Of a stretch of DNA of 35,698 nucleotides, positions 32,601 through 35,698 are shown one piece after another. Position 1 is the stretch's first letter. Every line of letters starts with the position of its first letter. The translations under genes and the position numbers were made by a program. Location: contig JAWQRN010000161.1 of assembly GCA_033557685.1 (NCBI GenBank), positions 1 to 35,698 on the forward strand, given 5' to 3'. Below the pieces are notes generated by a model. It had not been told where the DNA came from, ran no database searches, and saw only the letters and a program-made list of their open reading frames with translations. The DNA comes from Sperchopsis tessellata (Eukaryota; Arthropoda; Insecta; Coleoptera; Hydrophilidae).

Positions 32601-35435
32601 CGCTATACCTGCCGGGGGGCAGAAGCTAGGGACTTTAAAAGTAATTGTCTTCAGAATGCTCAAAATATGTATCAATCAGTATTACTAATAAATAATGCTC
32701 CTTGCCATGCTTCTATTGGGGGCTTGTTTCAAGAAAATGAATTTGCTCATAATTACTTATTTAAACTAAAAGGTGGCGTTAAGAGTAAGATGGAGTAATT
32801 TATTTTCAAACCGAGTTTCTTTTACAAAGGCTAGAAAATGTCATAGAAGATAATATCTCAAAGATTACTTTTGCAAATTTTGCTTGATTCCTTGAATTGA
32901 CATTTTTAAGTTATTAATATTCATAAATAATATTTGTTAATCATATCATAATAAATAGCTATAATATGTGACATATTTTGTCGTATGATAAATTATATTC
33001 TCTCCAATAAATAATTTGTTCATATTTATCTCTAATGTCAAATTGTTTATTTCCAGTTTGAAAATATATTAGGTATATAATAATACAATTTTACTATTGT
33101 AGAAGCTAGCTCCTCTGAAGATGAGACATTTCAATATTTAGCATCAACTAGATTGCAAGCAATTAAAAACAGAGTTAAAGGGGGTCGTTTGAAAAAGCTA
33201 AAGAAGAAAAGAAATAAAAAATCAGAAAAGAAGTCTAGTAAAAAATTAAAGTCAAGCAAGAAGTCTACATCTACTAAAAAATCCAAGTCATCTAAGTCAA
33301 AGAAAAGATCTAAAAAATCGAAAAAGAAAAAGAGTAAAAAATCGAAGAAGAAAAAAGATTCCTTTAAATTAAATATTCCAGGAGAAATTTTTTTCACAGA
33401 CCCAGTTTTTGCTACATATAAATTTCCAGAGTTGAATGAAAAATTATCCAACGTATTTGTACTAACTGGAGCCGAAGCATTGATGACCCTTTTGCAAAAG
33501 GTTTCTTTAAATCCATTAATTATCAAAATTAGGAGACTTTGCAATGTTCCTGTAGATTTGTTAAGACACCATGGGTAAGAATATTGTTTATAATGAATAT
33601 ACTGTATTAATTTGAGAATCTGTTTTTTGCACTCGATAAGTACAGTTAATAGTGGTTTTGTCATTTAACAGACCAAATATGCATAGTGTGTTGTAACAAA
33701 CTTATTTGAACATAATGGTATGAGTCTCTTCTAGAACAGTCCCTCGCATAATTATTACTCCAGATGGTATTTTGTTCACATACATTGTGTAAACTCTAAA
33801 CGTAATTAAATAATATGTTATAGATATTAAAAAAAAGATGCACAAAAATACAAATGTATAGCTTAATATGTTTTTGTAAAAGTTACAATGAAAGGTAAAT
33901 AATGTAAAATTGATGATGTTCTTAAATCAGCTGTACAGTGGAAGCCATTGTTTTAACAATGGACAACCCTACTCTCCGTAGACTAAATGTGCGTGATTAT
34001 GGCACTTTCAAGTTAGACTGAATCAACTATAATAATACAATATCTGTTTATATTCACATTCATTTAAAATTTTTACATGAGAGCTGCATATATAGTATGT
34101 ATAATGTAAGGTGATTACACATTGTATTAAATTTTGAAGCTCTTTTTATTTTTCTCACTTTCTGCTTCATACATTTTTGATTTTTATATTATGTTTTTAG
34201 ATTTCATGCTATTTACTGTAGATATGTTGAGCCTCATGTTATGTTTTGTAAAACAGTGGAAAAATCATTAGAAGAAAATATAATTTTTGATGAGGCACAT
34301 GTATTCTTTACCAGTTCTGTATCGGAATTGATTCTGGAAATGCTGCAGTCTAAAGGACTTGTAGTAGAAGTAAGTGTATTTTAAGATCTCAATAATGTAA
34401 TGATATTGGCAAATGCATCAGAAATCATCAAGTATGGCCATGTGAGTTACTAGAAACTTAAAAATAATCTCGTAAATGATCCAGAAGTAGGAGCCAGCCT
34501 TTAAAATTATTGTCCCACTCTGGCTTTAACAAAAAAAGAATTAGCGGTACCGTAGAACGTTCTGGAAGACTTCACATCACTTATCATTTATCTGATTTGC
34601 CAAATTTTGTGAGCTTTTTGAATAATTTCTACTTTAAGTGATTTATTGTAGTGAATTAATCTTTTCAAAAATTACTCACTGCTTATAATTTTTTTTCTAA
34701 GGGGTTTCCGTAGTTTTAATATTTGTTATGGCTCTGTATGGTCATAACTTTGGTAGCAGTGTATGACAAAATGTGAATGATTTTTAATGTCTGCAGATGT
34801 AGTTGCTTTTCACAGACAGTTAAACTCTGTGAGAACGCATTCAAATAAAAAAAATTGAAGTAAAAATGCCCTCAAAATTTGACGCCTTGGGCTATAGCCT
34901 TCACTTTTGCTTCAGAGTGACGTAATATTTAAAATTCTAATAAAGTTTGACATAATATATTTCTACATAACTCAGATTTTCAGTCAACAATCATTGAACG
35001 AAGATGATATTGCATAAATCATGTATTAAAACATAACAATTTACAGTTTTGCTACATACTGTAGATCGTTGTAAAAAATTTCTTATAAGTGACATGATTA
35101 CGTCTACGCATTTTTGGAAGGGATACATTATTTAGTGAGCTGTATGAATAAATGATTTGCTCGATAGTGAAACTGAAATATCTGAGATTAGAAAACATAT
35201 AGTTGATTAAGAGAAGGAAGCAACTAAAGGGCTTAGAGCGACATTATACTATTTAGAGCAATTGTGTATTCAAGTGCAATTGAAAGTTAAGAAAAATACA
35301 TTCACTGTTATGCATTTGCCTCTAAAATAAAATATATTTCTGTTCATAATCCATGTATTAATATTTTTGCAGGTTCAAATCCCAGTAAGAGATTTTAAAA
35401 GCCTAAACTCTTATGGAAATGACGTGCTCTATTAG
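23300..35435 (+). CDS. Lysine-rich CFAP92/DUF4550-like protein (8 exons, 5' end missing)
   Basis: Exons 23300-23649, 24487-24650, 25093-25250, 28776-28889, 31292-31315, 33103-33574, 34201-34369 and 35373-35435 join without a frame break into 503 codons plus a stop. Each junction is phase-consistent with GT-AG borders. Order: K/S-rich tract, a globular segment with HIEYKIIPNG and DVICWEKVGKVY, an acidic linker, a second K/S-rich tract, then a C-terminal globular region (PLIIKIRRLCNVP, NIIFDEAHVFF, LVVEVQIPVRDF). From memory, the first globular segment resembles DUF4550 and the last resembles the C-terminus of CFAP92 (KIAA1257), a ciliary protein family. That match is inference, not a search result. 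Splicing logic makes a real gene likely; the name is much less certain. The incoming exon needs one base from an unseen first exon. Confidence 0.7.
24487..24650 (+). CDS. CFAP92-like exon B
   Basis: After a TGAATGTAG acceptor it reads VYFGNQTKIFTTIIRDNTAW, then LPVYVEHKVPPF and KYMTSYEITTNKK. The exon is taken to end at a GTTAGG donor (24651) because that leaves phase 2, which fits the next exon exactly. If the donor is skipped, the frame stops at 24664-24666, five codons later. Confidence 0.72.
25093..25250 (+). CDS. CFAP92-like exon C (acidic linker)
   Basis: The acceptor is AACAATTTCAG and the donor a strong GTAAGA at 25251. It reads AKSDKIKQFYIKVEDIDSVK, then an acidic stretch ending GEDDETSDNSLLYP. 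Length 158 nt, phase 2 in and phase 1 out. Confidence 0.8.
25731..26030 (+). other. Unassigned open frame, 99 codons
   Basis: The frame starts at 25731 and ends in a TGA at 26028-26030. It contains KTNEFSKDRVLFTLNRDNFK, NVLDTYDLDSAGPCLYRQGL and GCKLGQCSSIQIIDIECRR. Its balanced composition differs from the AT-rich frames around it, so it may once have been coding. It matches no family I know, lies between exons C and D of the CFAP92-like gene, and precedes the Penelope-like relic. Confidence 0.25.
26780..27830 (+). pseudogene. Penelope-like element reverse transcriptase relic
   Basis: Broken frames give LNKFIG and LPFSGTDINYKIVSTDLMD (about 27030-27125), STPIHDAISIIKDEICLRST (27150-27210), FRFLNPFYEQTSGTVMGITL (27211-27270), SSDMKPECRFYYVHDTFVIY (about 27326-27385) and later LLKRKGVYQIPGPCD (about 27740-27783), which follows the RT-to-GIY-YIG order of Penelope-like elements. 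The catalytic YVDD region reads YVHD. It is in an intron of the CFAP92-like gene and is inactive. Confidence 0.8.
28231..28240. repeat. Left target-site duplication of the SINE
   Basis: AAATGTGTTT, identical to 28431-28440 on the other side of the SINE. Confidence 0.8.
28241..28430 (+). mobile_element. tRNA-derived SINE with 10-bp target-site duplications
   Basis: AAATGTGTTT occurs exactly at 28231-28240 and again at 28431-28440. The segment between has a pol III A-box-like TAGCCGTATAGG (28252-28263) and a B-box-like AGTTTCATTCC (28307-28317), about 45 bp apart, then an A-rich tail. It lies in an intron of the CFAP92-like gene. The tRNA part is too diverged to be a functional tRNA. Confidence 0.8.
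28431..28440. repeat. Right target-site duplication of the SINE
   Basis: AAATGTGTTT, identical to 28231-28240. The next bases (GAAGC versus AAGC) also nearly match. Confidence 0.8.
28776..28889 (+). CDS. CFAP92-like exon D
   Basis: It reads DSAHLVQVMKIIKTASEGRN, then LCRHVVEVCRIGTEEDE, between an ATTCTAG acceptor and a GTAAGA donor (28890). It is 114 nt, in phase 1 and out phase 1, and it follows a 3.5 kb intron containing a Penelope-like relic and a SINE. Confidence 0.8.
29207..29636. repeat. Left arm of a large inverted duplication
   Basis: From TTACTATTACC at 29207 to GTCAAG near 29636 this is the reverse complement of 31973-31475, with scattered mismatches and an internal deletion relative to the right arm. 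It contains host-like flank and a Penelope-like terminal segment. Confidence 0.85.
29456..29800. mobile_element. Palindromic Penelope-like terminal insertion with 17-bp flanking repeats
   Basis: AAAACAAAGTATTAATT lies at 29456-29472 and again at 29784-29800. The 311 bp between them begins with a GACTTCCATGG end in one orientation, passes through a hammerhead-like segment (minus sense), reaches a near-perfect palindrome at GTCAAGAAATAAT (about 29631 onward) and continues in the opposite orientation to an end CCTGAAGAT. It looks like two element ends joined head to head in one insertion. Confidence 0.65.
29551..29590 (-). ncRNA. Hammerhead-like motif of a Penelope-like end
   Basis: Read on the minus strand: GTCTTGATAATGTCTCCTGC, then AAAGGCAAACGAAACGTCGG. 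Core words TGATAA and CGAAAC GTC resemble the hammerhead of Penelope-like ends, but the residue equivalent to catalytic G8 is A and C3 is T, so activity is unlikely. Confidence 0.4.
30060..30850 (-). mobile_element. LINE (Jockey/RTE-type) ORF2 fragment
   Basis: On the minus strand, 30812-30690 reads LMKDVVPLISSPLADIMNAY, then SARVFLDQMKMARIVSVLKK and LLFNYR. This is the start of the RT domain (PLAxIxN, MKxAxVxPVxK). After a large internal deletion, 30453-30253 gives CRYYFQKHKILTLLGIYILH, matching the C-terminal motif of this LINE group. The 3' end near 30080 is GAATAAAGTTCTC. Confidence 0.75.
31256..31310. repeat. Left half of a near-perfect ~52-bp inverted repeat over the microexon
   Basis: Reverse-complement partner at 31399-31450, with about two mismatches. 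It covers the pyrimidine tract, acceptor and most of exon E of the CFAP92-like gene. Confidence 0.85.
31292..31315 (+). CDS. CFAP92-like exon E, 24-nt microexon
   Basis: It lies between a good pyrimidine tract with TTGTTAG and a strong GTAAGA donor (31316). It encodes VEQISKDY with split codons at both ends (phase 1 in, phase 1 out), so it can be included or skipped without a frame change. It sits inside a near-perfect inverted repeat (31256-31310 with 31399-31450). Evidence is splice signals plus phase only. Confidence 0.6.
31384..31407. repeat. 24-bp direct repeat, left copy
   Basis: Identical to 31987-32010 (core TTTTTATCTCAAGGTC then TTTCTATA). The pair brackets 31408-31986, which holds most of the microexon's mirrored copy and the right arm of the large inverted duplication. 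Confidence 0.8.
31399..31450. repeat. Right half of the microexon inverted repeat
   Basis: Reverse complement of 31256-31310. It carries the microexon in antisense orientation. Confidence 0.85.
31475..31973. repeat. Right arm of the large inverted duplication
   Basis: Reverse complement of 29207-29636. It contains a full Penelope-like terminal segment (31478-31690) followed by sequence matching the host-like flank 29207-29472 in reverse. The right copy keeps about 60 bp that the left copy lost. Confidence 0.85.
31605..31641 (+). ncRNA. Hammerhead-like motif of a Penelope-like end
   Basis: Reads CCTGATAATGTCCCTGCAAC, then GGCGGACGAAACGTCGG. The strands GTCC and GGAC can pair as a stem II, followed by GAAAC and a GUC site. 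The core reads CTGATAA instead of CTGATGA, so the catalytic G8 position is A and it is probably inactive. This is the best-preserved of the four copies. Confidence 0.5.
31987..32010. repeat. 24-bp direct repeat, right copy
   Basis: Identical to 31384-31407. It may be a long target-site duplication or a rearrangement scar. Confidence 0.8.
32270..32790 (+). pseudogene. Second Tigger/pogo-like transposase fragment
   Basis: Frames give MDEHHIFIEQYNEENPKITI (HTH-like, about 32381), KNFKNLYQEDKHPAIPAGGQ (about 32568) and LLINNAPCHASIG (about 32683-32720), which fits the DNAPSHP block of the DDE_1 superfamily with the catalytic aspartate changed to asparagine. It is fragmentary, between exons E and F of the CFAP92-like gene. 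Confidence 0.5.
33103..33574 (+). CDS. CFAP92-like exon F (second lysine-rich tract)
   Basis: After a TTGTAG acceptor it reads EASSSEDETFQYLASTRLQ, followed by about 60 residues rich in lysine and serine (KKSSKKLKSSKKSTSTKKS type). It then becomes globular: PGEIFFTDPVFATYKFPELN, VFVLTGAEALMTLLQKVSLN and PLIIKIRRLCNVPVDLLRHH. The donor is GTAAGA at 33575. Length 472 nt, phase 1 in and phase 2 out. The phenylalanine-rich minus-strand frame here is the antisense of the lysine codons. Confidence 0.85.
34201..34369 (+). CDS. CFAP92-like exon G
   Basis: The acceptor TATGTTTTTAG completes a glycine codon, then reads FHAIYCRYVEPHVMFCKTVE, NIIFDEAHVFF and SELILEMLQSKGLVVE before a consensus GTAAGT donor (34370). 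Phase 2 in, phase 0 out. The pattern of hydrophobic strands suggests a C2-like or Ig-like beta fold, which is inference only. Confidence 0.85.
35373..35435 (+). CDS. CFAP92-like exon H (terminal exon with stop)
   Basis: The acceptor TTTTTGCAG is followed by VQIPVRDFKSLNSYGNDVLY and a TAG stop at 35433-35435. It continues directly from LVVE of exon G. A GTAAGA inside this exon (after VQIP) could serve as an alternative donor, but the reading LVVEVQIPVRDF fits the expected domain end better. Confidence 0.65.
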   Translation, partial: VQIPVRDFKSLNSYGNDVLY

Positions 35436-35670
35436 GACAATTTCCCATTGTGTTTTTATTATTACTATTATTTTACTATAGTTTAGGTTTACTGTAATCT
35501 CTCCTATTGTTCCTCATATTTGAAAGGCTTATACTGTGTGTGACAGTGTATGTATTTGTATAAATTTATATGTGTAAATTTGTACAAATGAATACTAATC
35601 TTGAATGAATATCCCTATATACTCTATATGTTATTTTGACTACTCTGTTTACTGGGGGTTCATGTAAATT

Positions 35671-35698
35671 ACACACACACACTCACACATACACACAC
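35671..35698. repeat. CA microsatellite at the window edge
   Basis: A (CA)n run with a few T interruptions, cut off by the end of the window. Confidence 0.8.

Noticed and set aside
33131..33664. 177-codon minus-strand open frame rich in phenylalanine, leucine and aspartate
   Set aside because: It is the antisense of the lysine/serine codons of exon F.
1..35698. CRISPR array, operon or other prokaryotic system
   Set aside because: No spaced repeats or bacterial gene layout; the content is a eukaryotic nuclear genome.

Overview
This is an AT-rich, intron-rich and transposon-rich animal nuclear segment, most likely from an insect. The evidence is one recognisable animal chromatin gene with short conserved exons and GT-AG introns, a second spliced gene, and decayed copies of Penelope-like, LINE, Tigger/pogo, mariner and hAT elements. 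I cannot assign an order or species from sequence alone.

Two host genes lie head to head. On the minus strand, eight exons between 21224 and 3816 join in a continuous frame of 770 codons and encode a PHF14-type PHD-finger chromatin protein. They give a start codon, an acidic N-terminus, PHD1, an extended PHD (ePHD) and a third PHD. The 3' end, where vertebrate PHF14 has a fourth PHD, is not visible and probably lies left of the window. On the plus strand, eight exons between 23300 and 35435 join phase-perfectly into 503 codons plus a stop. This protein has two lysine/serine-rich tracts. It resembles, from memory of the family, the DUF4550/CFAP92 (KIAA1257) ciliary family. Its first exon was not found. 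The two genes diverge from a 2 kb interval (21225-23299).

The rest is mostly intron filled with mobile-element debris. PHF14 intron 4 (5999-14599) holds a Tigger/pogo element with a LINE tail inserted in it, a decayed LINE, and a mariner-type relic with inverted arms. PHF14 intron 1 (15520-21169) holds a LINE tail candidate and a decayed hAT-like transposase. The plus-strand gene's introns hold a Penelope-like reverse transcriptase relic (about 26780-27830), a tRNA-derived SINE with perfect 10-bp target duplications, a LINE fragment, a large inverted duplication (29207-29636 versus 31475-31973) and a second Tigger-like fragment. LINE fragments also lie left of PHF14 (1240-2005) and in the intergenic interval (22290-22990).

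The most interesting items are: (i) the reconstructed CFAP92-like gene, including a 24-nt microexon embedded in a near-perfect inverted repeat; (ii) short palindromic insertions with 17-bp and 13-bp flanking direct repeats, apparently made of two inverted Penelope-like ends; (iii) repeated hammerhead-ribozyme-like motifs in those ends.
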